A stretch of 64,000 bases of DNA, taken from contig NC_090726.1 in the NCBI RefSeq assembly GCF_036898095.1, forward strand, positions 32,556,628 through 32,620,627, given 5' to 3'. Shown here in pieces: positions 13,699-23,573 of this stretch. The stretch is from Palaemon carinicauda. Lineage: Eukaryota; Arthropoda; Malacostraca; Decapoda; Palaemonidae. Every line of letters starts with the position of its first letter. Positions within the stretch are counted from its first letter, which is position 1. The notes under the pieces are model-generated. The model saw only the letters and a list, made by a program, of their open reading frames with translations, had not been told where the DNA came from and made no database searches. The translations under genes and the position numbers were made by a program.

Positions 13699-15564
13699 AT
13701 GCCTCCCAAGCGTTCTGCTTCTAGTAAGGCTGGTAGTGAGCCTAAACGCCACCGAAGGATGATGATGATAGCTGAGAAGGTTACGCTTCTCGACATGTTA
13801 AAAGATGGTAGAAGTTACGCGGCCGCCGGCCGCCATTTTGGCATCAACGAATCCACCGTTCGCTACATCAAGAAGGACGAGGCGAACATTAGAAAGACTG
13901 CTGCAATCACCTTTAGCAGATCAGCGAAGCGAGTCGTTACAACGCGTAATAAAACGATCGTACGCATGGAAGGTGCTTTAGCTGTGTGGATTGCCGACTG
14001 CCGGAAGAAGAACATAGCGTTGGATACGAACACCATCCAAACAAAGGCTTTGAGCTTATATGAGAATTTTGCTGCAAAGGAACCTAAAGAGGACGACGGC
14101 AACCATGCTGAAGATGATGATGATGCAGATGATCCTCAACCAGGGACATCCACTGATTCCCAGCCTCAGAAACGTTTTTCCGCAAGCAAAGGATGGTTCG
14201 CGAAGTTTCAGAAACGCTTCGCCCTGAAAAGCGTTTCCCTGCATGGGGAGTCTGCTTCCGCTGACACTGCCGCTGCTGAAACTTACGTGAACCAGACTTT
14301 CAAGAACATTATCGCTGAAGGTGGATACAAGCCGGAACAAGTCTTTAATATGGATGAAACCGGCTTGTTTTGGAAGAGAATGCCGTCGCGAACTTTCCTG
14401 TTCAAAGAGGAAGCCAAAGCCTCTGGCTTTAAGGCATTCAAGGATCGCGTTACCCTCGTGATGTGTGGCAATGCTGCTGGATTTTTGTTAAAGCCGGGGC
14501 TTATTTATAAGTCGAAAAATCCTCGCGCTTTGAAAAATAAAAATAAGAATCTCCTTCCCGTGTACTGGATGCATAATCAAAAAGCATGGATTACGAAGAT
14601 GCTGACCTCCAACTGGTTCCACCAGTGTTTCATCCCGCAAGTCCATGAATATCTCTTAGAGAAGGGCTTGCCATTCAAGATCCTTCTCCTTATGGATAAC
14701 GCTGGTGGACACGCAACTGACCTGTCGCGTGAGGGCGTTCAGGTTGAGTTCCTGCCACCCAACACCACGTCATTAATTCAACCAATGGACCAGGGGGTTA
14801 TCAGGGCGTTCAAGGCCCTCTACACGAAGAATACCTTGGCGGACCTCGTTGCGTGTGTGGATGCTGCCCAAGATGACGAGGATGAAGACTTCAACTTGAA
14901 GGCGTACTGGCGGCAGTACACCATAGCCACGTGCCTGCAGAATATTCAAAAGGCACTTCAAGAGATGAAACCTGCAACCGTAAATGCGAGCTGGAAGAAG
15001 CTGTGGCCCGATATTGTTTACGACGACAAGGGATTTACTCCGTCGGAAATCCAACACTCTGCAATACGGAAATCTGTGCAGTTGGCTGCCATAATTGGGG
15101 GTGACGGGTTTGGCGACATGACGACTGAAGACGTCGACGAGTTGTTGGACTGCCATTCCCAGCCCCTAACTGACGCAGACCTCGAAGACCTGACGAAATC
15201 GGCAAGTGAGGAAGAGAGTGAGGGTACCCAGGAAGAGACCCAAGAAAATGTCGAAGAAACGGGCTTAACATTAGAACGGCTTGCCAAGTTCTGCAACCAT
15301 ATGAAGGAGGCGAAAGAAATGTTACAAGAGTGGGACGAGGATATGGTTCGCTCGATGCAATTCTGCAACAAGGTAGATGACATCACGACTCCCTACAGGA
15401 TGCTCTTGGATCGAAAAAAGAAGCAGCGGCAACAACTTCCGATCACAATGTTTTTCCAGCCTCGCAAAAAAGAGCCAGTTCCTCCTGCTAGTACGCCTTC
15501 GGAAGAAATTGAAGAAGTTGAAGAGGTGTCCCAGGAAAAGACACCTCCGTCTGAAGAGACGTAA
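13699..15564 (+). CDS. Tigger/pogo-type transposase, 621 aa, apparently intact
   Basis: It catalyses cut-and-paste transposition of the enclosing element. N-terminus: a basic segment, then a CENP-B-type helix-turn-helix at about residues 23-60 (EKVTLLDMLKDG ... GINESTVRYIKK). A second CENP-B-like HTH runs from about 88 to 185, ending in the GWFAKFQKRF block and HGESASAD. The DDE nuclease has Asp219 in FNMDETGLFW, Asp333 in LLLMDNAGGH and Asp364 in LIQPMDQGV, a spacing of 30 residues between the last two, as in Tigger. The C-terminus is acidic and carries QLPITMFF (579-586), a PCNA-interacting-protein-box-like motif also reported for Drosophila pogo. The chosen ATG is the first in frame and gives a length in the usual range. 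No stop or frameshift is present. Opposite-strand frames inside it are shadows. Confidence 0.93.
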   Translation: MPPKRSASSKAGSEPKRHRRMMMIAEKVTLLDMLKDGRSYAAAGRHFGINESTVRYIKKDEANIRKTAAITFSRSAKRVVTTRNKTIVRMEGALAVWIADCRKKNIALDTNTIQTKALSLYENFAAKEPKEDDGNHAEDDDDADDPQPGTSTDSQPQKRFSASKGWFAKFQKRFALKSVSLHGESASADTAAAETYVNQTFKNIIAEGGYKPEQVFNMDETGLFWKRMPSRTFLFKEEAKASGFKAFKDRVTLVMCGNAAGFLLKPGLIYKSKNPRALKNKNKNLLPVYWMHNQKAWITKMLTSNWFHQCFIPQVHEYLLEKGLPFKILLLMDNAGGHATDLSREGVQVEFLPPNTTSLIQPMDQGVIRAFKALYTKNTLADLVACVDAAQDDEDEDFNLKAYWRQYTIATCLQNIQKALQEMKPATVNASWKKLWPDIVYDDKGFTPSEIQHSAIRKSVQLAAIIGGDGFGDMTTEDVDELLDCHSQPLTDADLEDLTKSASEEESEGTQEETQENVEETGLTLERLAKFCNHMKEAKEMLQEWDEDMVRSMQFCNKVDDITTPYRMLLDRKKKQRQQLPITMFFQPRKKEPVPPASTPSEEIEEVEEVSQEKTPPSEET

Positions 15565-15835
15565 AATACTATCATTGACTGCACAGTAGAACACATCATC
15601 AGCTTCATCATCATCATTTCTACTGTGCAGCAAATTCATCGCCATCGTCATTCAAGTTTTTCTTGAACTTCTTTCGTGGTGAGTACAGTAACAATCTTTA
15701 TTTTTTACTTTAACCTGTTTTATAGTTTAGTAATGTACGTACTGTATGCATTAAGTTAAAGGGAAGGTTTTAAAAGTCTACATGTTGTAACCTATCATAT
15801 TTTTTTTGTTTAAAATTTACATTTACGTACGTAAA

Positions 15836-15839
<4 letters not shown>

Positions 15840-15902
<63 letters not shown>
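15840..15902. repeat. (CT)n microsatellite in Tigger 3' region
   Basis: About 63 bases of pure CT between the transposase stop and the right TIR. Confidence 0.95.
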
Positions 15903-15909
<7 letters not shown>

Positions 15910-16579
15910 TTTTCCTGCTTTGCTACGTACAAGTACTGTATAATTTATATTTGTAAGGTAACATATTTTGTAAATGCTTTTACTGTAAATACTGTATGTA
16001 CTGTATCATTATTTATCACTATCATCATGCGCGTTAAATGCCTTGTTTGTTCTGAGCGTGGTTGTTTACTGAGCGTACACGCCGTCGTTTCAGGCGGCGT
16101 CATAAAGAAAAAGATTTCATTTGGAAGTCCTAAGAAAAATACGTAAACTAAAACATTGGTAATAAAAAAAATCAACATACAGTACTGTATAATCAATATA
16201 ATCGATGCAAAAACTAACCTATACGTACATATATGTGTACACTAAATGAGTTTGTTTCTTCATTATGATCAGAGATGAACGTAAACAAAACATTGGTTGC
16301 CATTTTTTATCGTGCTTTTTAGGTGTTTAGGAAACACATGATATAAAATCGCCTTTAATATTTGTGCCTGTTTTAGTTTAGGGTGCTGTAGTACATGCAT
16401 TAAGTGTTCTGTACATTAAAGGGTGGTTTGTTAACAGTACTACGTACAAGGGAAGGTTTTAAAAGTCCGAATATACATGTTAAATAAATAGGTAAATATG
16501 CTGTCACTACTTCGCGGATTTTCACCTATCGCGCCCGCGTCTGGAACCTATCTACCGCGATAAACGAGGGTTCACTGTA

Positions 16580-16937
16580 CTTGGTTTTGGTTTTATTGCT
16601 TTCGCCGTGTTGGATTATTCAATACTATCTTCAAAAGAAATGCTTTTGAAAGGAGAGGAAAAGTGTTTTGCCCTTGCTCTGGTTTTTTCCATAGAGAAAA
16701 GATGGCTGACCCTTCCCTCAGCGTACGGAAGTGTGTTAAAGGCTTTTAGTACCTCTATATATTATATATTTTATATCTCACCCGCCTTTATTAGGCCTCT
16801 TCGATTAGCTTTCCATTTATACTAAACATCAAGATAAATTTTATGTTTTTGTTTATATGCGGCCTTTACCTATTCCTGTAGGCGGTCCTAACTTGGAAAA
16901 CGAAGTTAAACAACGTTGAGCCCGTTCAACTTTTATT
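16580..16937 (+). other. 5' leader of DIRS copy A (middle part)
   Basis: This stretch resembles, in reverse complement, the leader of copy D at about 60600-61000. Shared phrases include TTTTGAAAGGAG(A), CCGCCTTTATTAGGCCTCTTCG-like text around 16790 and GTTGAGCCCGTT. It has no long frame and lies between the Tigger and copy B. Confidence 0.7.
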
Positions 16938-17115
16938 TTTCAATATTAAACTTACCCGATGATCATATAGCTGTCAGCTCTGCTGCCCGACAGAAAAACC
17001 TACGGGCGGAATACGCCAGCGATCGCTATACAGGTGGGGGTGTACATCAACAGCGCCATCTGTCGAGTAGGTACTCAAGTACTCTATGTCAACACAGAAC
17101 CAATTTTCTCTCTGT
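16938..17115 (+). repeat. Left ITR of copy B
   Basis: The segment from CTTACCCGATGATCATATAG through ATACGCCAGCGATCGC to CAGAACCAATTTTCTC is repeated inverted at about 23355-23540. It holds the short palindromes TGATCA and GCGATCGC. Confidence 0.9.
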
Positions 17116-17316
17116 CGTGTCACCGGCAAGACCTACTGAATACGCTCTTGTTTTCTGGATTGATTTTCACGTTATTTGGTGAAGTATTCATTTCTGGTTA
17201 TTAGCTATCGCTGTGCAGAAGTTATCTTCAATACTTCCTTGCATTCTTTTTTGGATTTTGGATTATTTGTTGACGACTTGGATAGATTTTGGATTCCCCC
17301 CTTTGACTAATTCAAG

Positions 17317-19872
17317 ATGTCTGACCCTTCTCAAGTCCCCAAGTACAGGAAATGTAGCGCTAGGGACTGTTCAAGGCGTCTTCCGAAGGCCTCTATCGAT
17401 CCGCACACCGTTTGTTCCAATTGTAGGGGTAAAGCCTGTCAATTGGAAGATCGATGTGAGGAATGCGCTGGGCTTTCGGAATTCGGGTTTCAAGAATTCC
17501 TGAAATATGCACGTAGGCTAGAGAAGGATAGGATCAGGAGGAGTTCGTCTCGCTCAATTGATTTTTCCTCTCCCCATGCCCCTCAACCTTTTCCTTCCCC
17601 TGTAGTGGTTGCACCCGAACCCCCTGCTAGCTCTCATCAACCTTCAATGGCAGATATGATGCGTGCCATTCAGGCTCTAGGTGAGAGAGTCGAGTCATTG
17701 GCGAATGACCGCAATCAACTCATGGCTGACGTCAGAGAGTTGAAAGGTAAAAGTGCAGTGGGAAGTGAAGTGAGTGTCAGTGCAGTGAAAAGTGTCAGTG
17801 TTACGCATGAGGGTGCGTCTGTTCGTGCCTGTCGTCCTCCCAGTCCGGGACCTCTTGCAAGCTCCCAAGCCCAGGGGAGAAGCAATGTCGTATGACCAAA
17901 GGGTTCGACAGGCTTTAATCAGCGTACAGACGTACCCTCCGTGGTTTCGGACGTATCTTACCTAGATCGTCCCACCCACAAGAAGACGAGTGAGCCCATT
18001 CATTCCTCGTCTGCGGAAGAGGTTTCTCGACAGAAACGATGGACCAAGGTCTCACGGCCTCTTAAACGTAAGGTCCCTTCCGAGCTAGTCCAACGGCCCA
18101 GGTGTAGCCACTGGGTCAGTTCGGACTCGCTGCAGTCCTCCGACGACTGCACACCTCCCAAGAGAGGCAAAGTGGTACCGCAACAGGCAGTAACTCCGTC
18201 TGTTGCCGCACCCGCTGTTTTAGACCCTCAGTCACAACGGACAGTAACTCCGTCTGTTGCCGCTTTTGTAGACCCTAAGTGGTCTTTACTGCAGTCTATG
18301 CAGACTCAGTTAGCTGCGGTTATGCAGGAGTTTCGTGCGGAGAAGGTTGACGCTGCACCCGTTAGCCTACAACCTGCCACGGTTGTGCGCCCAGCAGACG
18401 CTGAGGCTGCCTGCTCCCACACTCCGGCTGCGGAGAAGGTTGTCGCTGCACCCGTTAGCCTACAACCTGCCACGGTTGTGCGCCCAGCAGACGCTGAGGC
18501 TGCCTGCTCCCACACTCCGGCTGTGAGAGCTCCTCCACCCATGCGCAGTCGACCCTGCCAGACGCATGCTGACGTTCACAGACGCACGGAACCCTCCGTT
18601 GCCGTGCGTGAGCTACCACAACAACAGGAGGGTGGAGTTAGGCTGCCGTGTTTTGACGCGGTGCGTCAGCCTCCGCAACCCACGGTGGTCTCCGCTATCC
18701 TTCCACAGTCGGGAGTAGACGCTTTGCGCACCCACTCAGCTTTGGTTGTTGCCAGTTCTCAGACTGACCAACAGTGGCATGATGTTGGGTCCAGTGCAGC
18801 CACGCATGCACCCGTGCTGCCGGACTCAGCCGTCCAGCCCACTCCGTTGTCTCTTCCTCCTCAACATTCAGACGATGGTATCTCTGATGATGACGAAGCT
18901 GCACATCTTGACGACCAACACTCGGACATCGAAGAACCCAAGACCACGCCTCCCTCCTTAGACTTTAGGAAAGTGCTTGCGCTCTTTAAGGATTTATATC
19001 CGGACCAGTTTGTGTCTGCAGCACCACGCTCGCCTCCCTCTGAGTTCGCTTTAGGCATGCAGTCAGCAGCTCCTGCCTTTACGAAGCTCGTACTCGCTCG
19101 CTCGTCCAAGAGAGCTTTAAGGGTACTGGGAGAGTGGTTGCAGTCCAAGAAGCAACTTGGGAAGACATCCTTCATGTTTCCCCCGGTCAAGCTTGCTTCC
19201 AGATCTAGCGTCTGGTATGCCACGGGAGAAGTTCTCGGCTTGGGAGTTCCTGCCTCTGCCCAGGGCGACTTCTCAAGTCTGGTAGACTCTCCCCGCAGGC
19301 TGGCTATGAGACGCTCCAAGATTTGCTGGACTCCTTCAGACATGGACCATCTTATGAAGGGGGTTTTCCGCGCATTCGAAGTCTTTAACTTCTTGGACTG
19401 GTGTTTGGGAGCGTTGAGCAGGAAGACCTCCCCTTCTGATAAGGAAACTTCCATGCTCATCATGTCCTGCATGGACAAAGCCATTCGGGATGGTTCTAGT
19501 GAGCTTGCGGCTTCTTTCGTGTCTGGGGTCCTCAAGAAGCGAGATCACCTTTGCTCCTTCTTGTCAGCTGGAGTCACCCCATGTCAAAAGTCGGAGCTTA
19601 TGTTTGCTCCACTCTCGAAGTGTCTCTTCCCTGAAGAGTTGATCAAGGAGATTGCTGCCTCCTTGATCCAGAAAGACACCCATGACCTGGTGGCGTCATC
19701 CGCACGCAAAGTCACCCCTTTGCCCTCCGTACCTAGACCCAGGATGGACACTCCAGCGTCAAGGTTCATTCCGCCCTTTCGTGGCAGAGCCTCCAGCAGA
19801 GGAGGTGCTCGTGCCGGAAGTCAACGTGGGAGCGAGAAGAAGGGTTCCAAGTCCTCTAGAGGCAGAGTCTGA
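17317..19872 (+). pseudogene. DIRS gag-like ORF of copy B, one nonsense codon
   Basis: It is the presumed structural protein. The ATG in TTCAAGATGTCTGAC matches the start of the intact copy C gag. Residues about 8-52 hold a Cys-rich zinc-binding-like pattern (RDCSRR, VCSNCRG, CQLEDRCEECAG). Next comes a likely coiled coil around QALGERVESL...VRELKGK, then a long Pro/Ala/Gln-rich hinge, then a conserved C-terminal part (DFRKVLALF, ARSSKRALRVLGEWL, SRKTSPSDKETSMLIMSCMD). A TGA at 17893-17895 interrupts residue 193; the frame is otherwise open to 19872. Copies A and C have a Gly codon (GGA, GGG) here, so this is most simply a nonsense mutation. A 93-base in-frame tandem duplication lies at 18337-18522. 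The 3' end overlaps the RT ORF. Confidence 0.85.
18337..18522 (+). repeat. 93-bp tandem duplication in copy B gag
   Basis: The unit from GCGGAGAAGGTTG to CACACTCCGGCT occurs twice back to back (18337-18429, 18430-18522) with a single visible difference (GACGCT versus GTCGCT). It adds exactly 31 codons, so the frame is kept. Copy C lacks it. Confidence 0.95.
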
Positions 19873-21931
19873 CTGCCACCTTCTTCAGACAGCAGTGGGA
19901 GCCAGGCTCAAGAACTACTGGCAGGCCTGGGAGAACAGGGGCGCAGATGTACAGTCTGTGAAGTTACTCAGGGAGGGGTACAAGATTCCATTCTTGCGCA
20001 AGCCCCCTCTAGCAACGACTCCCATCAACCTCTCTCCCAGGTACAGAGAGGAGGACAAGAGGCTAGCTTTACAGCAAGAGGTGTCTCTCTTACTTCAAAA
20101 GGGAGCGGTAGTCATAGTCCGGGACCATCAATCCCCGGGCTTCTACAACCGCCTCTTCTTAGTGCCGAAGAAGACAGGAGGGTGGAGACCGGTGCTAGAC
20201 GTCAGTTCTCTGAATGTCTTTGTCACAAAGCAGACGTTCACCATGGAGACGACAAAGTCGGTTCTAGCATCGGTCAGGAAGGAAGACTGGATGGTCTCGT
20301 TAGACCTAAAGGACGCTTACTTTCACGTCCCCATCCACCCAGATTCCCAACCTTTTCTAAGGTTCGTTTTCGGGAAGGTTGTATACCAGTTCCAAGCCCT
20401 GTGCTTTGGCCTAAGCACGGCACCTCTAGTTTTTACCAAACTGATGAGGAATATTGCCAAATTCCTGCACTTAGCAAACATCAGAGCCTCCCTCTATTTG
20501 GACGACTGGCTTTTAAGAGCTCCGTCAAGTCGTCGCTGTCTGGAGAATCTACAGTGGACTCTAGATCTGACCAAGGAATTGGGTCTCCTGGTCAATATAG
20601 AAAAGTCCCAACTCGTCCCATCCCAAACTATAGTTTACCTAGGAATGGAGATTCAGAGTCAAGCTTTTCGGGCTTTTCCGTCGGCCCCCAGAATCAGTCA
20701 AGCCCAAGAATGCATCCAGTCCATGCTGAAGAAGGACCGATGTTCAGTCAGACAGTGGATGAGTCTGATAGGGACGCTTTCATCACTGGACCAGTTCATC
20801 GCGTTAGGGAGACTCCACCTTCGCCCCCTTCAATTTCACTTAACTGCTCACTGGAGAAAGGACAAGACGCTAGAAGCAGTCTCGGTTCCTATTTCCGAGA
20901 AGATGAAGTCGTCACTGACTTGGTGGAAGAACAACATTCTCCTCAGGGAGGGTCTGCCACTGGCTGTTCAGACCCCCGACCACCTTCTCTTCTCGGACGC
21001 ATCGGACACGGGCTGGGGTGCGACGTTGGACGGTCGGGAATGCTCGGGCACGTGGAATGCGGTTCAAAGCGAGTTACACATCAACTGCAAGGAGCTACTG
21101 GCAGTTCATCTGGCCTTGAGAAGCTTCAAGTCCCTCCTTCTAGGCAAAGTGGTGGAGGTGAACTCCGACAACACCACAGCCCTGGCGTACATCTCCAAGC
21201 AAGGAGGGACTCATTCGATGAAGTTGTACGAGATCGCAAGGGACCTCCTCACCTGGTCAAGAGATCGAAACATATCCCTAGTAACGAGGTTCATTCAAGG
21301 CGACATGAATGTCATGGCAGACTGCCTCAGCCGGAAGGGTCAAATCATCCCAACAGAGTGGACCCTTCACAAGAATGTATGCAACAAACTATGGGCATTG
21401 TGGGGCCAACCCACCATAGATCTGTTCGCAACCTCGATGACCAAGAGGCTCCCAAATTATTGTTCACCGATTCCGGACCCAGCAGCAGTTCACATAGATG
21501 CCTTTCTTCTGGATTGGTCCCATCTAGACCTTTATGCGTTCCCCCCGTTCAAGATTGTCAACAGAGTACTGCAGAAGTTCGCCTCTCACGAAGGGACAAG
21601 GTTGACGTTGGTTGCTCCCCTCTGGCCCGCGAGAGAATGGTTCACCGAGGTACTGCAATGGCTAGTAGACGTTCCCAGAACACTTCCTCTAAGAGTGGAC
21701 CTTCTGCGTCAGCCGCATGTAAAGAAGGTACACCCAAGCCTCCACGCTCTTCGTCTGACTGCCTTCAGACTATCGAAAGACTCTCGAGAGCTAGAGGCTT
21801 TTCGAAGGAGGCAGCCAGAGCGATTGCTAGAGCAAGGAGGACATCCACTCTCAAAGTCTACCAGTCGAAGTGGGAAGTCTTCCGATGTTGGTGCAAGTCC
21901 AAATCAGTATCCTCAACCAGTACCTCTGTAA
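19682..21931 (+). CDS. DIRS reverse transcriptase / RNase H / methyltransferase-like ORF of copy B
   Basis: It would copy the element RNA to DNA. The open frame is 749 codons, the true start is uncertain, and the first 190 bases overlap gag in another frame. RT motifs: VPKKTGGWRPVLDVSSLN, WMVSLDLKDAYFHVPIH, FGLSTAPLVFTKL and YLDDWLL (about residue 271). RNase H motifs: LFSDASDTGWG, HINCKELLAVHLAL, VEVNSDNTTALAYIS and GDMNVMADCLSR. After it comes WGQPTIDLFATS, a DAFLLDWSHLDLYAFPPF block and VAPLWPAREWFTE, which fits the Dam-like N6-adenine methyltransferase domain of DIRS elements, although the usual DPPY/NPPY motif reads FPPF. No stop is present. Confidence 0.9.
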   Translation: MTWWRHPHAKSPLCPPYLDPGWTLQRQGSFRPFVAEPPAEEVLVPEVNVGARRRVPSPLEAESDCHLLQTAVGARLKNYWQAWENRGADVQSVKLLREGYKIPFLRKPPLATTPINLSPRYREEDKRLALQQEVSLLLQKGAVVIVRDHQSPGFYNRLFLVPKKTGGWRPVLDVSSLNVFVTKQTFTMETTKSVLASVRKEDWMVSLDLKDAYFHVPIHPDSQPFLRFVFGKVVYQFQALCFGLSTAPLVFTKLMRNIAKFLHLANIRASLYLDDWLLRAPSSRRCLENLQWTLDLTKELGLLVNIEKSQLVPSQTIVYLGMEIQSQAFRAFPSAPRISQAQECIQSMLKKDRCSVRQWMSLIGTLSSLDQFIALGRLHLRPLQFHLTAHWRKDKTLEAVSVPISEKMKSSLTWWKNNILLREGLPLAVQTPDHLLFSDASDTGWGATLDGRECSGTWNAVQSELHINCKELLAVHLALRSFKSLLLGKVVEVNSDNTTALAYISKQGGTHSMKLYEIARDLLTWSRDRNISLVTRFIQGDMNVMADCLSRKGQIIPTEWTLHKNVCNKLWALWGQPTIDLFATSMTKRLPNYCSPIPDPAAVHIDAFLLDWSHLDLYAFPPFKIVNRVLQKFASHEGTRLTLVAPLWPAREWFTEVLQWLVDVPRTLPLRVDLLRQPHVKKVHPSLHALRLTAFRLSKDSRELEAFRRRQPERLLEQGGHPLSKSTSRSGKSSDVGASPNQYPQPVPL

Positions 21932-22831
21932 CTCAGATAGCTGACTTCCTTTTATACCTAAGGAAGGAAAGATCCCTTTCAGCTCCCACGATCAAGGGTT
22001 ACAGAAGCATGTTGGCAGCAGTCTTCCGTCACAGAGGCTTAGATCTTTCCAACAACAAAGATCTACAGGACCTCCTTAAGTCTTTTGAGACCTCGAAGGA
22101 GCGTCGGTTGGCCACACCAGGTTGGAACTTAGACGTGGTACTAAGATTCCTTATGTCAGCAAGGTTCGAGCCACTTCAATCAGCCTCTTTTAAAGATCTC
22201 ACTTTGAAAACTCTTTTCCTCGTCTGCTTAGCAACAGCTAAAAGAGTCGGTGAGATACACGCCTTCAGCAGGAACATTGGATTTACATCTGAAACGGCTA
22301 CATGTTCCTTACAGCTTGGTTTTTTTAGCCAAAAACGAACTTCCTTCTCGTCCTTGGCCCAAATCGTTCGATATTCCAAGCCTTGCTAATTTGGTTGGAA
22401 ATGAACAAGAAAGAGTACTATGCCCGGTAAGAGCTCTTAAGTACTATTTGAAACGGACTAAGCCATTACGTGGACAATCAGAAGCTTTATGGTGCGCCAT
22501 TAAGAAACCTTCTTTACCAATGTCGAAGAATGCAGTTTCTTATTATATCAGACTTTTAATTCGAGAAGCTCATTCCCATCTGAATGAGGAGGACCATGCT
22601 TTGCTGAAGGTAAGGACACATGAAGTTAGAGCTGTCGCAACTTCAGTGGCCTTCAAACAAAACAGATCTCTGCAGAGTGTAATGGATGCAACCTATTGGA
22701 GAAGCAAGTCAGTGTTCGCATCATTTTACCTTAAAGATGTCCAGTCTCTTTACGAGAACTGCTACACCCTGGGACCATTCGTAGCAGCGAGTGCAGTAGT
22801 GGGTGAGGGCTCAGCCACTACATTCCCATAA
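20182..22831 (+). pseudogene. DIRS tyrosine recombinase ORF of copy B, one frameshift
   Basis: It is the integrase-equivalent. The frame is open from 20182 to 22389, overlapping the RT ORF to 21931, then continues one frame over to 22831. The recognisable YR starts near 21780 (FSKEAARAIARARR). Its core-binding part has STLKVYQSKWEVFRCWC, IADFLLYLRKE, APTIKGYRSML. Catalytic residues: Arg in TAKRVGEIH (codon 22243), the HEVR box (His at 22619, Arg at 22628) and Tyr in SFYLKDV (22727). The break is at 22319-22326, where a run of seven T replaces six in copy C. It ends GEGSATTFP, as the other copies do. A sequencing error in the T run is possible. Confidence 0.88.
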
Positions 22832-23234
22832 TCCCATAACCTTTTTTAATCTTTCTCTTGAAATGCTTTTTATTGTTGTTTTTTGGGTTGTCCGGAAGGC
22901 TAAGAAGCCTTTCGCATCCTGGTTGATTTGGCGGGTGGTCAAATTCTTTCTTGAGAAGCGCCTAGATTAGAGGTTGTGATGAGGTCCTTTAGTATGGGTT
23001 GCAGCCCTTCATACTTCAGCTCCTAGGAGTCCCTCAGCATCCTGTGAGGATCGCGAGGCTCAGTAAGGAAGACGTACTTAAAAAGGCAGAGTAATTGTTC
23101 AAGTCGACTTCCTTACCAGGTACTTATTAATTTTATGTTTGTTATTTTGAATAACTGCTAAAATGAAATACGGAATACTTAGCTCTTAATGTTAACATAT
23201 ATGCTGGTCTCTACCCACCCCCCTGGGTGTGAAT
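22832..23234 (+). other. 3' untranslated region of copy B
   Basis: About 400 bases between the YR stop and the ICR, with no frame. It is well conserved in copies A (28627-29000), C (48370-48770), D (54860-55240) and E (63470-63870). Landmarks: GGCGGGTGGTCAAA, TTGAGAAGCGCC, CTTCCTTACCAGGTAC, and CCCACCCCCCTGGGTGTG just before the ICR. Confidence 0.8.
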
Positions 23235-23324
23235 CAGCTATATGATCATCGGGTAAGTTTAATATTGAAAAATGTTATTTTCATTAGTAAAATAAATTTT
23301 TTAATATACTTACCCGATGATCAT
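23235..23324. repeat. Internal complementary region of copy B
   Basis: The first part, CAGCTATATGATCATCGGG to AATATTGAAAA, is the exact reverse complement of the left terminus (16938-16973). The second part, AATGTTATTTTCATTAG to GATGATCAT, is the reverse complement of the right terminus (23520-23573). The halves meet at 23269-23272. This layout defines DIRS1-type elements. Confidence 0.9.
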
Positions 23325-23573
23325 AAATTAAAGGACCCACCCTTCCTCCCCAATAGAGACCCAGTGGACCGAGGAGAAAATTGGTTCTGTGTTGACATAG
23401 AGTACTTGAGTACCTACTCGACAGATGGCGCTGTTGATGTACACCCCCACCTGTAAAGCGATCGCTGGCGTATTCCGCCCGTAGGTTTTTCTGTCGGGCA
23501 GCAGAGCTGACAGCTATATGATCATCGGGTAAGTATATTCAAAAATTTATTTTACTAATGAAAATAACATTTT
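23325..23573 (+). repeat. Right ITR of copy B
   Basis: It carries the inverted copy of 16938-17115 plus about 30 bases of terminus (CAAAAATTTATTTTACTAAT) absent from the left end. The unequal ITR ends resemble the extended right repeat of DIRS1. Confidence 0.88.

Larger units (their letters stand above)
12695..16577 (+). mobile_element. Tigger (pogo-superfamily) DNA transposon, full length
   Basis: The element begins CAGTGAACCCTCG (12695) and ends with its reverse complement CGAGGGTTCACTG (16577). It is flanked by TA dinucleotides (12693-12694 and 16578-16579), the usual pogo/mariner target duplication. Subterminal repeats of CTACTTCGCGG occur near both ends (12709 and 16508). The 3.88 kb contain one intact transposase ORF and several microsatellites (GA, ATT, CT). 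It sits in the 5' leader of DIRS copy A: the sequence before (GAATTGGTGAAG) and after (CTTGGTTTTGGTTTT) continues the leader. Intact ends and ORF suggest a young insertion. Confidence 0.92.
16938..23573 (+). mobile_element. DIRS-like retrotransposon, family I, copy B, complete length with two coding lesions
   Basis: The left terminus TTTTTCAATATTAAACTTAC (16936-16955) and right terminus AATGAAAATAACATTTTT (23557-23574) are both mirrored in the ICR at 23235-23324. Length is about 6.64 kb. Three plus-strand frames occur: gag (17317-19872, one stop), RT/RNase H/MT-like (19682-21931) and YR (to 22831, one frameshift). It is inserted in the leader of copy A, which resumes at 23574. It closely resembles copy C, and more distantly A and D. 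Confidence 0.9.

Noticed and set aside
18861..19535. 224-codon minus-strand frame inside copy B gag
   Set aside because: Opposite-strand shadow of a conserved coding region; no motif, and it is not needed to explain the sequence.
16938..23573. Gypsy/LTR retrotransposon interpretation
   Set aside because: No direct long terminal repeats, no aspartic protease or DDE integrase; a tyrosine recombinase and inverted ends with an ICR are present instead.
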